Shown here: piece by piece, positions 25,554-33,777 of the stretch
Position numbering within the stretch: the stretch's first letter is position 1
Layout of the letters: each line of letters opens with the position of its first letter
Assembly (NCBI GenBank): GCA_041309225.1
Contig: JBFYZZ010000088.1
Coordinates: 1 to 37,154, forward strand
DNA: 37,154 bases
DNA from: JAFGLY01 sp041309225
GTDB taxonomy: Bacteria; Myxococcota_A; UBA796; JAFGLY01
Direction of reading: 5' to 3'
Notes under the pieces: generated by a model
Databases searched by the model: none
What the model was told of the DNA's origin: nothing
The model's input: only the letters and a program-made list of their open reading frames with translations
Made by a program: the position numbers and the translations under genes

Positions 25554-25582
25554 TTGACGGCGGACCTGGACCCCTGCTACCG
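25554..25582 (+). promoter_or_regulatory. Candidate promoter of the wza unit
   Basis: TTGACG (25554-25559) is followed after 17 nt by CTACCG (25577-25582). The -35 match is good (5/6) and the -10 match is poor. Transcription would begin near 25589, which would leave a very short leader for an ATG start at 25598 and would favour the GTG at 25625. Confidence 0.25.
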
Positions 25583-25597
25583 GGCCATCCGGGCCCG

Positions 25598-26365
25598 ATG
25601 ACCGCGGCCCCCCCTGGAATTCCCGTGCCCAAACCCCTCCCGCTGGCGTTCCTCCCGCTGGTGCTCGTCGCCTGCGCCACGACAGGCCTGCGGGCGCCCA
25701 ACATCTCCACCGCCGAGGACGCCGCCTTCATCCGCCCTCCCGAGGCCACCGAGTTCGTCTTCGGGCCGGGCGACCACCTGTCCGTCAAGGTGTGGCGCCA
25801 CGAGGAACTCGACATGGACATCACCATCGCCCCCGACGGAGGGCTCACCTTCCCGCTCGTGGGGCGAGTCCAGGTCTCGGGCCTGTCCTACCCCCAGCTC
25901 ATCCATGTGCTGGAGGAGGGCCTCAAGGGCTACTACAACGACGTGTCCGTGGCGGTGAACGTGGTGGAGGTCAGCAACCAGAAGGTGTTCGTGCTCGGAG
26001 AGGTCCACTCGCCCGCGGTCCTGCAGATCAGCAACGACCTCTCCATCCTCGAGGCGCTGACGCGGACCGGAGGCATCAACCCGGACGCCCGCACCGACAA
26101 CGTGCTGCTCATCCGGGGCGGCCTCGAAACCCCTCAGCTCTACACGGTGGACGTGGACGCGATCTACGGCCGCGGCGACCTCTCCCAGCTCGTCTTCCTC
26201 CAGCGTGGCGACATCGTGGTGGTGCCTCCGCGCACCATCACCAACGTGGAACGCTTCTTCCGGCGGATCCAGGGGGTGGTCGCCCCCTTCGTGGGCGGAT
26301 CCGCCGTCTACCGGAACGCGATCTCGGGCGGAGCCCAGGGCACCTCCTCCGCACTGGGTGACTGA
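25598..26365 (+). CDS. wza: Wza-type polysaccharide export lipoprotein
   Basis: Wza forms the outer-membrane channel for capsule or exopolysaccharide. From the ATG at 25598 the protein has 255 residues. A lipoprotein signal ends LPLVLVAC. The polysaccharide-export domain begins FGPGDHLSVKVWRHEELD and continues through APDGGLTFPLVGRVQVSGLS. An SLBB-like region then includes VFVLGEVHSPAVLQISNDLS and LEALTRTGGIN. It is shorter than E. coli Wza (about 380), with fewer SLBB repeats, as in many non-enteric relatives. An in-frame GTG at 25625 would give a more typical signal peptide (PKPLPLAFLPLVLVAC) and suits the promoter candidate, so the start is uncertain. Its end overlaps the next gene by 8 bp. 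Confidence 0.92.
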   Translation: MTAAPPGIPVPKPLPLAFLPLVLVACATTGLRAPNISTAEDAAFIRPPEATEFVFGPGDHLSVKVWRHEELDMDITIAPDGGLTFPLVGRVQVSGLSYPQLIHVLEEGLKGYYNDVSVAVNVVEVSNQKVFVLGEVHSPAVLQISNDLSILEALTRTGGINPDARTDNVLLIRGGLETPQLYTVDVDAIYGRGDLSQLVFLQRGDIVVVPPRTITNVERFFRRIQGVVAPFVGGSAVYRNAISGGAQGTSSALGD

Positions 26366-27818
26366 CCCTTCCGTGCACCGCCCCTGGCTCCACTCGCTGA
26401 TCCTGCTCCTGCTCGACGCCGGAGCGCTGCTGCTCGCGCTCTGGGCCGCGTTCGGGTTCTGGGTCTGGCACGACCCCCAACTCGAGTACGTCGTGCAGGT
26501 GCGGCTGTGGGAGCTCTTCCTCCCCAACCCGTGGATCCCTCCGGTCCTGGTGCTGCTGCCCGCCTGGCTGTTCGCGAACCGCCTCCAGGGGCTCCTGGAT
26601 CCGGCCCGGCTCGAGTCGTCCATCCGGATCGCTTCGTCCGCCTTCCGGTCCACGCTCTATGTGCTGGCGCTGGTCGTGGTGCTCCAGTTCCTGCTGGCCG
26701 ACCGCGCCTTCAGCCGCCTGCTCACCCTGGCGTTCCTCGCGCTGGGATTCCTCTCCGTGACCACCGTGCGGCTCGCGTTCTTCCGCATCCAGCTCCGCCT
26801 CCCCCGCCCCATGGCGGTCCAGAACGTGGCGATCTACGGGTCCGGGCCCGAGGCCCGCTCGATGCGGGAGCGCCTCGACCGGTACGCCCGGCACGCCTAC
26901 GAGGTGGTGGGCTACGTCGTACCCTCGGACGACGAGACCCGCCGCGTCCCGGACGCGGAGGTGCTGGGGACGGTCAGGGACTTCAAGGCCATCGTCAATC
27001 GGCACGACCTCCACATCGTCATCCTCGCCACGCGAGAGACGAGCCGCGCCGAGGCGTTCCAGTTGGTCCGTCTCTGCGACCAGATGGGCCTGCGGATCCT
27101 GGAGATGCCCTTCACCTGGGGATTCGCCAGCCCGCGGCTGTCCTTCGCGTCGATCGGCGGGCTTCAGCTCATCGACCTCCAGACGCTCTCCTACCCCACC
27201 GCCGCGGAGAACCTGAAGCGAACGTTCGACCTCGTCGCCGTCCTGTTCGGGGGCCTCACCCTGATGCCCCTCCTGCTCGCGGCGGCGGCGGCCATCCGCC
27301 TGACCTCCCCGGGTCCCGTGCTCTACGTGAGCCCGCGGGTGGGCCGGGGCGGGCGGCACTTCCCCTTCTACAAGTTCCGGTCCATGGTCCACCACGCCGA
27401 GACCCTGAGGAACGGCCTCGAACCCCGCAACGAGGCTGACGGCCGGCTCTTCAAGATGCGCCGGGATCCTCGGATCACGCCGGTGGGCAGGTACATCCGG
27501 CGCTGGTCAATCGACGAACTGGCCCAGCTGTGGAACGTGATCCGCGGCGACATGAACCTGGTGGGACCCCGACCGCTCCCGGTCGAGGACCTGGTCGGCA
27601 TCGAGCGCGATCCGGAAGCCGCCTACTGGTTCGAGCTCCGCAGCAAGGTCAAGCCGGGGATCACGGGGCTCTGGCAGGTGTCCGGGCGCAGCGACCTCAC
27701 CTTCGCGGACATGGTCGCCCTGGACATCCAGTACGTCCAGAACTGGTCCCTCTGGCTCGACCTCCAGATCCTCCTCAAGACCGTACCGGCGGTGTTGAGG
27801 GGCTCCGGGGCGGCATGA
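26358..27818 (+). CDS. Polyprenyl-phosphate sugar-phosphate transferase (WbaP/EpsE-type)
   Basis: This membrane enzyme starts repeat-unit assembly by moving a sugar phosphate to undecaprenyl phosphate. The 486-residue protein has four N-terminal membrane segments (about 10-140), a Rossmann-like CoA-binding-3 domain (NVAIYGSGPEARS at 156-168), a further membrane segment near 288-314 and the conserved catalytic domain. There FYKFRSMV (337-344), DPRITPVGRYIRRWSIDELAQ (370-390), GDMNLVGPRPLPVEDL and PGITGLWQVSGRSDLTF are clear. The sugar cannot be told from sequence. The GTG at 26358 overlaps the wza stop; a second GTG at 26373 is possible. Its stop overlaps the next ATG as ATGA. Confidence 0.94.
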   Translation: MTDPSVHRPWLHSLILLLLDAGALLLALWAAFGFWVWHDPQLEYVVQVRLWELFLPNPWIPPVLVLLPAWLFANRLQGLLDPARLESSIRIASSAFRSTLYVLALVVVLQFLLADRAFSRLLTLAFLALGFLSVTTVRLAFFRIQLRLPRPMAVQNVAIYGSGPEARSMRERLDRYARHAYEVVGYVVPSDDETRRVPDAEVLGTVRDFKAIVNRHDLHIVILATRETSRAEAFQLVRLCDQMGLRILEMPFTWGFASPRLSFASIGGLQLIDLQTLSYPTAAENLKRTFDLVAVLFGGLTLMPLLLAAAAAIRLTSPGPVLYVSPRVGRGGRHFPFYKFRSMVHHAETLRNGLEPRNEADGRLFKMRRDPRITPVGRYIRRWSIDELAQLWNVIRGDMNLVGPRPLPVEDLVGIERDPEAAYWFELRSKVKPGITGLWQVSGRSDLTFADMVALDIQYVQNWSLWLDLQILLKTVPAVLRGSGAA

Positions 27819-28585
27819 CGGCCTCCCGCGTCGAAGTGCTCGGGATCTCCGTCGACGTGCTCGCGCGGCGGGACCTCCTGGACCGGATCGAGGCGCTCGT
27901 CGACGGGGGCGGCCGTCGCACCGTCGCGTACGTCAACCTGCACGTGCTCGACCAGGCCCACCGCCACCCCGACCTGGCCGACGTCCTCAGGCACGTGGAC
28001 CTCTGCTACTGCGACGGCGAGGGCGTCCGCCTCGTGGCCCGAATCCTCGGGGTGGAATTGCCGGAGCGGATGACCGGAGCCGACTGGATCTGGGACCTCG
28101 CCGCCCGCGCCGAGGGCCGCTGGCGCCTCGCCTGGATCGGCGGGAGACCGGGGGTTTCGGCACGAGCGGCGGCCCGCCTCCGCGAGCGCTACCCCGATCT
28201 CGAGATCGAGGCCTTCCCGGGACATCTCTCGGGCACCGAGACGACCCGCGTCCTGGACGCGCTGCGCGCCTTCCGGCCCCACGTGGTGCTGGTCGGGATG
28301 GGCACGCCCACCCAGGAGCGCTGGGTGCACGACCACCGGGAGGCCATCGAGGCACCGGTGGCCTGGTGCACCGGCGCCACGGCCGACGTCGTGTCCGGAC
28401 GGGTGGATCGCGGCCCCGCCCTGCTCCACCGGCACCACGAGTGGGCCGCCCGGCTGGTCGCGGATCCGGTCCGCCTCTGGCGGCGGTACCTCGTGGGCGC
28501 GCCCAGGGTGCTGGCCCGCGCCGTGGCCGCCCGCCTGGCTACCGGTGCGCGGGCAGGGCCACGGCGAAGAGCCCCTGGTCGGTGA
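27815..28585 (+). CDS. WecG/TagA/CpsF-family glycosyltransferase
   Basis: GT26 enzymes add the second sugar to a lipid-linked first sugar, which suits the position directly after the initiating transferase. The 256-residue protein has NLHVLDQAHRHPDLA (42-56), DLCYCDGEGVRL, RMTGADWIWDL (catalytic Asp of the T-G-x-D type), a Rossmann-like WIGGRPGVSARAA and VVLVGMGTPTQERWV, the family's most conserved block. The C-terminal 20 residues are basic and Ala/Arg-rich, as in membrane-associated members. The ATG at 27815 overlaps the upstream stop. The last 47 bp overlap, tail to tail, the end of the propeller gene on the other strand. Confidence 0.92.
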   Translation: MTASRVEVLGISVDVLARRDLLDRIEALVDGGGRRTVAYVNLHVLDQAHRHPDLADVLRHVDLCYCDGEGVRLVARILGVELPERMTGADWIWDLAARAEGRWRLAWIGGRPGVSARAAARLRERYPDLEIEAFPGHLSGTETTRVLDALRAFRPHVVLVGMGTPTQERWVHDHREAIEAPVAWCTGATADVVSGRVDRGPALLHRHHEWAARLVADPVRLWRRYLVGAPRVLARAVAARLATGARAGPRRRAPGR

Positions 28586-30593
28586 GCACCCAGGCGCCCT
28601 CCCGGCCCCGCGCCACGAGGTCCCGGATGGCCGGGGGCTCCGCCTCCACCAGGTCCACGATGGTCGCGCCCCCGGACGGTCCGACGTCGAGGTGGATCAC
28701 CTGCCCGGCGCCGGTGGCCACCCAGCAACCCCCCTCCCCGTCGGCGTCCACGGCCTCCACCCGGATCGGGCCCTGGAAGGTGCGCAGGAGCGCCACCACC
28801 TCGCCGGAGGCCCGGGACACCACGTCGAGGCCGTCGTCGGTCCCCACCCAGACCACGCCCAGGTCCGGGTCGAGGTCCAACGGCGGGCGTGTCCTTACGT
28901 AGCTCCGGACCTCGAGATCCGGGGACACCGAGGCCACCCTCCCCTCGTGGATGACCCAGAGCGTGCCGTCGGCCTCCGCCACCATGCGGCTCACCCCTCC
29001 CACACCCCCCACCGGGGCGAACTGGCCCCGATCCGCCTCGTAGCGGAACAGCCCGCGATCGGTACCCACGAAGGGCGTCCCCGCGGCCGCCACGATCCCG
29101 GAGGGGCGTCCGGGCAGGCGGTGGAGGCGGTCCCGGCGCAGGTGCCGCCGCTGCAGGGCCCCGGCGTCGCGCAGCTCCCACGTGGCCCCGCCCGCGCGTG
29201 TCCGCCCCAGGATCCCCGGGGCCACGCCGCGGGTGCGGAGGCCGTCGAGGGGACGGCGGGGCCCCACGAACACGAGGCCGTCGTCGCCCATCGCCGCGAG
29301 GCGGCGCCCGGCGGGCGCCAGTGCGCGCCAGGCGGACCCCGCGTGGAGCGGTGCCAGCGGCGACGGTTCCACGACCCCCGTCCGCGGATCGAGCCGGGCC
29401 ACGCCCCGGCCCGTGCCGAGCCAGGCCCGGCCGGCGTCCGTTTCAAGGAAATCCGAGGCCGGATCCCACGGGGTGTCCGGTACGACCTCGTTGACGACCT
29501 CCGACGGAAGGCCGTCCGCGGTCGTCCAGGTGCGGACGACGCCCGTGGCCGGGTTCACCGTCACCAGGCCGGCCCGCGCACCGGCGGCGAGCCAGGCGTC
29601 GCCGACCCGCGCCACCGCGTAGGCCCCGTCCTCGGTGCCCCCGGCCCAGAGGGTGCGGCGGCGACCCTCCTCGAGCAGGACGAGCCCCTCCTGGAGCGTG
29701 GCGAGGAGCGCGCCGGAGCGCGGCAGGGGCTCCACGTCGTAGACGTCGAGCGTGTCGGGGACCCCCTCCACGGGCGTGGCCTCGGGGAGGCGGAGCAGGC
29801 CCTCGTACCCCACCCAGATCCGACCGTCCGTCCCCCGCAGGAGCGAGAAGACCGACCAGGGGCCGAGGAGGGTCGAGTACGCGCCCCGGTCCCGCCGGGC
29901 CAGGCCGTGCCAGGTGCCGACCCAGAGGGCGGAGCCCTCGGCCAGCAGGGCCTGGACGTAGCGGTCCGGGAGGCCGTCCGCGTCGTCGGCCAGCTCAGCC
30001 ACGCGCCAGGTGTCGGGTCCGGCGCCCGGCACGACCCGGACCAGGCCCGCGGCCGTGCCCGCCCAGAGGCCGTCGGGCGCGGGGGAGACGGCCGCGACCC
30101 AGTCGGACGGCAGGCCATCGCGGGTCGTGAGGGAGACCGGCGCGAGCGTGACCGGATCCACCCGGGCCAGCCCGCCGCCGAGGGAGGCCGCCCACGCGGC
30201 GCCCGTGCCATCGACCGCGACGTCCACGACCTCGGCTCCGGGCAGCGCCGGTCGCCGGGCCGAGAGGCGGGCCAGGTCGGCCGGGGTGGCGACCGTCCAG
30301 GCCTGCACCGCGGTCCCGATGGCCCCGGTGGAGGTCACCGGGCGCAGGCGGGATCCGCGCGGGATCGGAGGGCTGGTCCAGCCCGAGGCCACGTCGTCCG
30401 CCAGGCGGCGCCAGCCGTCCTCCTCCTCCACCTCCACGCCGAAACGGACGTCTCCGTTCCAGAAGAGCCGCACCGGCCGCGAGGGGGCGAAGAGATCGGA
30501 CCAGGTCCGGGGCGCAGCCTCCACCGCGCGCAGGTGGAGGGGAGCGGCCTCCGCGGATCGGAGGAGGGAGAGGAGGAGGAGTGTGGGGATCAT
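28539..30593 (-). CDS. Secreted beta-propeller protein with Reg_prop-type repeats
   Basis: The 684-residue protein has a signal peptide (MIPTLLLLSLLRSAEA) followed by repeats of the two-component-regulator propeller type: TTRDGLPSDWVAAVSPAPDG, DADGLPDRYVQALLAEGSAL, WTTADGLPSEVVNEVVPD and many xWVGTxxGLxRxD units. The repeats fill the whole chain. No histidine-kinase, membrane or DNA-binding domain follows, so unlike the usual hybrid sensors it is only the ligand-binding half. It is probably periplasmic or extracellular. It is the last gene of a - strand unit after DUF362 (ATGA overlap) and its end overlaps the WecG-like gene on the other strand. The binding partner is unknown; a surface polysaccharide is a plausible guess. 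Confidence 0.85.
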   Translation of the reverse strand: MIPTLLLLSLLRSAEAAPLHLRAVEAAPRTWSDLFAPSRPVRLFWNGDVRFGVEVEEEDGWRRLADDVASGWTSPPIPRGSRLRPVTSTGAIGTAVQAWTVATPADLARLSARRPALPGAEVVDVAVDGTGAAWAASLGGGLARVDPVTLAPVSLTTRDGLPSDWVAAVSPAPDGLWAGTAAGLVRVVPGAGPDTWRVAELADDADGLPDRYVQALLAEGSALWVGTWHGLARRDRGAYSTLLGPWSVFSLLRGTDGRIWVGYEGLLRLPEATPVEGVPDTLDVYDVEPLPRSGALLATLQEGLVLLEEGRRRTLWAGGTEDGAYAVARVGDAWLAAGARAGLVTVNPATGVVRTWTTADGLPSEVVNEVVPDTPWDPASDFLETDAGRAWLGTGRGVARLDPRTGVVEPSPLAPLHAGSAWRALAPAGRRLAAMGDDGLVFVGPRRPLDGLRTRGVAPGILGRTRAGGATWELRDAGALQRRHLRRDRLHRLPGRPSGIVAAAGTPFVGTDRGLFRYEADRGQFAPVGGVGGVSRMVAEADGTLWVIHEGRVASVSPDLEVRSYVRTRPPLDLDPDLGVVWVGTDDGLDVVSRASGEVVALLRTFQGPIRVEAVDADGEGGCWVATGAGQVIHLDVGPSGGATIVDLVEAEPPAIRDLVARGREGAWVLTDQGLFAVALPAHR

Positions 30594-31828
30594 GCGAGTG
30601 CCGCCAGAGTGGAGCGGTAACGGGCGATCTGTCGGGCCATGCCCCTCGCCTCGCCGGTCACCGACAGGGCGTCCCCGGGGCACACGAGCCAGCAGGCCAG
30701 GCAGTCGAGGCAGCGGTCGCCGGCCCCGATCTCCTCCCGCGTCCGTCCCTCGGGGCAGAAGTCCTCGCACCGGCGGCACGGCCCGCACCGGGTGGCATCG
30801 CGGCGTCCGAGGGAGAGGGTGGCGTCCCGGGGATCGTAGACGTCCTGGACGATCCGGAGGCGACGGGCGGCGGCTGAGACGGCCGGCCGCGCGGTCACGG
30901 GCGCGAGCGCCCGCTGGAGGGGCCTGAGGAGCGGAAGGCCGGCCAGGACGGCGAGTGTGGAGCGCGGGCGGGCCCGGCGCACGGGATGCACCACGGGCAC
31001 CTCCCGCTCCACGGCCGCCAGGTCGGCGAGCCCGAGCCAGCCCCTTCCGAGGGCCAGGGGCAGGCAGGGGACCTCGGCCCAGGGCAGCCCGACGAGGCGG
31101 CAGACGACGAGGTCGTTGAGCAGGGCGTGGTCGGAGGCCGCGAGCAGCCCGAGTCGGAACGGGTCCCCGTCGCCGGGGCCGTCGCCTTCCATGCCCACGA
31201 CGCCGTCGAGCAGGACCAGGTCCGGCCGGACCACCTCGTGGAGGGCCACCAGGTTGGCCGCGAGATCGCGGTGGATCCGCCGCTTGTCCTGGCCCACCAC
31301 CGTGCCGACCTGGTTCTTGAGGGCCGAGGTCAGGACGGCCTCGGCGTGGGTCTTGACCTTGGGCACGGACACGAGGAACCCGGCCTCGAGCACCGTGGCC
31401 GCCACGCGGACCCGAATCCCGGTCGAGAGCGTCACCTCGCGGCCCCGGTCGCCGTTGAGGTCGACCACCCTGGCGCCGTGTGCACCCGCGACGCGGTCCA
31501 CGCCGAGGCGGCGGAGGACGTCGATGCCCCTGCGCTCGACGCCGACATTGGGCCCGTCCGCCACGACGACGTCGCGGTAGCCCCGCCGGCGGAGGGCGGC
31601 CAGGAGCGCCCACAGGACCCGCAGGTCCACCGAGTTGCCCGTGAGCGCCACGAGGTCGTTGTTGCAGTTGGGCTTGATCACGATCCGGGTGTCGCGAGCC
31701 GCGGGCAGGCGGGCCTCGTGGTGGGCGAGCAGGATCTCCACGGTCTCGAGGATCTCGGCGCGGGTCCAGGCGGCCCGCACCACCGCGCGGCCGCCCAGCA
31801 CCGTGAGGGGGGACGGGACGCCGGTCAC
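30590..31828 (-). CDS. DUF362 protein with C-terminal 2[4Fe-4S] ferredoxin domain
   Basis: The 412-residue protein has an N-terminal DUF362 domain, shown by VIKPNCNNDL, VSVPKVKTHAEAVLTSALKN and VVRPDLVLLDGVVGMEGDGP. It ends with two ferredoxin-like Cys sets: C348, C351, C354, C358 (CGPCRRCEDFCP) and C373, C376, C379, C383 (CLDCLACWLVCP). These would carry two [4Fe-4S] clusters. Family members are thought to have redox roles, but the reaction is unknown. No signal peptide is seen, so a cytoplasmic place is expected. The start is a GTG at 31828 that overlaps the glycosyltransferase stop as GTGA, and the stop overlaps the propeller gene. Such a redox protein inside a glycan-type operon is unusual. 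Confidence 0.9.
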   Translation of the reverse strand: MTGVPSPLTVLGGRAVVRAAWTRAEILETVEILLAHHEARLPAARDTRIVIKPNCNNDLVALTGNSVDLRVLWALLAALRRRGYRDVVVADGPNVGVERRGIDVLRRLGVDRVAGAHGARVVDLNGDRGREVTLSTGIRVRVAATVLEAGFLVSVPKVKTHAEAVLTSALKNQVGTVVGQDKRRIHRDLAANLVALHEVVRPDLVLLDGVVGMEGDGPGDGDPFRLGLLAASDHALLNDLVVCRLVGLPWAEVPCLPLALGRGWLGLADLAAVEREVPVVHPVRRARPRSTLAVLAGLPLLRPLQRALAPVTARPAVSAAARRLRIVQDVYDPRDATLSLGRRDATRCGPCRRCEDFCPEGRTREEIGAGDRCLDCLACWLVCPGDALSVTGEARGMARQIARYRSTLAALA

Positions 31829-32895
31829 GCGGCCTCCGCCGCCATGCGCTCGAGGAGCGCCTCGTAGGCACCCCACGCGACGTCCCAGGAAGTACGGCCG
31901 GACAGCCAGGCGCGTCCCTCGCGCCCGATGCATTCGCCCTGTCCGGGATCCCGCAGGAGGACCGCGAGGGCCTCGGACCACGCGGCCACGTCGCCGCCCG
32001 GGACGGGGACCCCGAACCCGCCGGTGGCCTCGCGGACGGCGTCCTGATCGCTGAAGATCACGGGCCGTCCACAGGCCAGGGCCTCGGCCGCCGTGAACCC
32101 GAACCCCTCGCGCACGAGCGTGGGGAAGAGCACGACGTCGGCCTGCTGGTACCAGGGCACGATGTCGGACACCTCGAGGTGGAACTCCACGGGCAGGCCC
32201 CGGGCCAGGCCGCGGATCCGTCCGAGGTAGGCCGGATCCACCACGGGGCCCACGATCTGGAGGACCACGCGGTCGCGGAGGGCTACCGGGAGCCCGGCCA
32301 CGGCGCCCACCGCCACGTGCTGGCCCTTGCCCGGCAGGATGCGGGAGGGCAGGCAGACCACCGTGCGCCCGTCGGGACGCGGGACGCGGGACGCGGGGCG
32401 GAACCGCTCGAGGTCCACGCCGTTGCGGATGGCCACGGTGCGCCCGGCGGGCAGACCGCGCGAGATCAGGTGACGGCGCATGGCTTCGCTCACGGTGACC
32501 ACGCGCGCGAGGCGCCGGGCCTGCCAGCGGTAGAAGAGGCGCCAGCCTCCGGAGCCGAAGGTGCGGCCACCGAAGTCGAGATCGTGGACGATGCAGGCGG
32601 TGGGGCGATCCGCGGGGGGCACCTCGATGGCGTTGGAGAGCACGGCATCGGGACGGAAGGACCGGAGCTGGGTCTTCGCCGCGCGCCAGGTCTCGATCCA
32701 CGCCCGGACGCGGGACCCGGCCGTGAGGTCCACGGCCACGGCCTCCCTGGGCAGGAGATCGCGGCTGCGCTGGAACCCCGCCACGAGGCGGACCTCGTGC
32801 CGCACGCGCGCTCGCTGCCACAGGGCCTCGAACACCGTCTCCGTGCCCGAGCGGACATCGGGTGGAAACCGGCGCGCCACCATGAGGAGTCTCAT
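31825..32895 (-). CDS. GT4-family glycosyltransferase
   Basis: This GT-B enzyme probably adds a sugar from a nucleotide donor to a lipid-linked glycan in the cytoplasm. In 356 residues it has an N-terminal Rossmann start (MRLLMVARRFPPDVRSGTE, the G-G-x-E-type loop), VVTVSEAMRRHLISRG, the C-domain segment PSRILPGKGQH and the retaining GT4 E-x7-E motif in REGFGFTAAEALACGRPVI. Length is typical. The ATG at 32895 is the first gene of this - strand unit and lies 81 bp from the divergent xth start. A triplicate 7-bp repeat lies within the gene at 32374-32394. Donor and acceptor cannot be deduced. Confidence 0.92.
   Translation of the reverse strand: MRLLMVARRFPPDVRSGTETVFEALWQRARVRHEVRLVAGFQRSRDLLPREAVAVDLTAGSRVRAWIETWRAAKTQLRSFRPDAVLSNAIEVPPADRPTACIVHDLDFGGRTFGSGGWRLFYRWQARRLARVVTVSEAMRRHLISRGLPAGRTVAIRNGVDLERFRPASRVPRPDGRTVVCLPSRILPGKGQHVAVGAVAGLPVALRDRVVLQIVGPVVDPAYLGRIRGLARGLPVEFHLEVSDIVPWYQQADVVLFPTLVREGFGFTAAEALACGRPVIFSDQDAVREATGGFGVPVPGGDVAAWSEALAVLLRDPGQGECIGREGRAWLSGRTSWDVAWGAYEALLERMAAEAA
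32374..32394. repeat. Heptanucleotide tandem repeat, three copies, inside the GT4 gene
   Basis: GGGACGC occurs three times head to tail and is followed by GGGG. In the protein it falls in a stretch reading ASRVPRP between the two GT-B domains. A change in copy number would shift the frame because 7 is not a multiple of 3. Three copies are few, so slippage may be rare. Confidence 0.6.
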
Positions 32896-32976
32896 GACCC
32901 GCCAGTGTAGCCCGGGCCCGGTGGGTCGGCCCGGCTCCCCTGCCCCACGATAGGGGTCGGCAGACCCGGAGCGACC

Positions 32977-33777
32977 ATGCGCCTCGCCACCTGGAACGTG
33001 AACTCGATCCGCGCCCGCCTGCCCCTCCTCCTCGACTGGCTCGACGGCGCCGCCCCCGACCTGGTCTGCCTCCAGGAGACCAAGGTGGAGGACGATTCCT
33101 TCCCGCGGGCCGAGTTGGAGGGGCGCGGCTGGTCGCTGGCGATCCACGGGCAGCGGACCTGGAACGGAGTGGCCATCCTCTCCCGGTCCGGCCTGGAGCG
33201 GGTCTCCCGGGGCATCCCGGGCTTCGAGGATGCCCAGGCACGCGTGATCTCGGCGAGGGCGGGCCCGCTGTCCGTGGCCTGCCTGTACGCCCCCATGGGT
33301 GAAGCCGTGGGGTCCGAGAAGTACGCCTACAAGCTCCGCTGGTACGATGCGCTCCTGGCCTGGATCACCGCGGGTTCCGACCGTCCCGACGTCCTGGCCG
33401 GCGACCTCAACGTGGCGCCCGAGGATCGCGACGTGTGGGACCCCGTGCTGCTCGCGGACACGGTGCTGGTGTCCGATCCGGAGCGCGCGCGGTTCCGGGC
33501 GCTCCTCGAGGCGGGGTACGCGGATGCGCTCCGGCTCCGCAACGCCGACGCCGGCGTCTACACCTGGTGGGACTACCGGGCGGCGGCCTTCCGGCGGAGG
33601 ATGGGGATGCGGCTCGACCACGTGCTCGTGGCGCGAAGCCTGTCCGGCCGGGTCGGGGAGGTGCACGTACACCGGGAGGTCCGGGCCCGCGTGCAACCCT
33701 CGGACCACGCACCGCTGGAGGTCGAGATCCGGGAAGACGAGGCTAGGACCAGCGGAACCAGCGCATGGCGAGGGTGA
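32977..33777 (+). CDS. xth: Exodeoxyribonuclease III / AP endonuclease
   Basis: This enzyme cuts DNA at abasic sites in base-excision repair. The 266-residue protein shows the EEP-fold motifs in order: TWNVNSIRARLP (5-16), LQETK (metal-binding Glu34), WNGVAILSR, CLYAPMGEAVGSEKY, GDLNVAPEDRDVWDP, GMRLDHVLVA and SDHAPLEVEI. Length and motif set match XthA. A GGAG precedes the ATG at 32977 by a normal spacing. The last 12 residues (ARTSGTSAWRG) are an added tail, encoded where the gene overlaps, tail to tail, the end of the ABC permease by 35 bp. Confidence 0.95.
   Translation: MRLATWNVNSIRARLPLLLDWLDGAAPDLVCLQETKVEDDSFPRAELEGRGWSLAIHGQRTWNGVAILSRSGLERVSRGIPGFEDAQARVISARAGPLSVACLYAPMGEAVGSEKYAYKLRWYDALLAWITAGSDRPDVLAGDLNVAPEDRDVWDPVLLADTVLVSDPERARFRALLEAGYADALRLRNADAGVYTWWDYRAAAFRRRMGMRLDHVLVARSLSGRVGEVHVHREVRARVQPSDHAPLEVEIREDEARTSGTSAWRG

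Noticed and set aside
28545..30620. 691-codon + strand frame over the propeller gene
   Set aside because: The - strand has a signal peptide and clear DGLP/WVGT repeats; the + strand frame is a low-complexity shadow.
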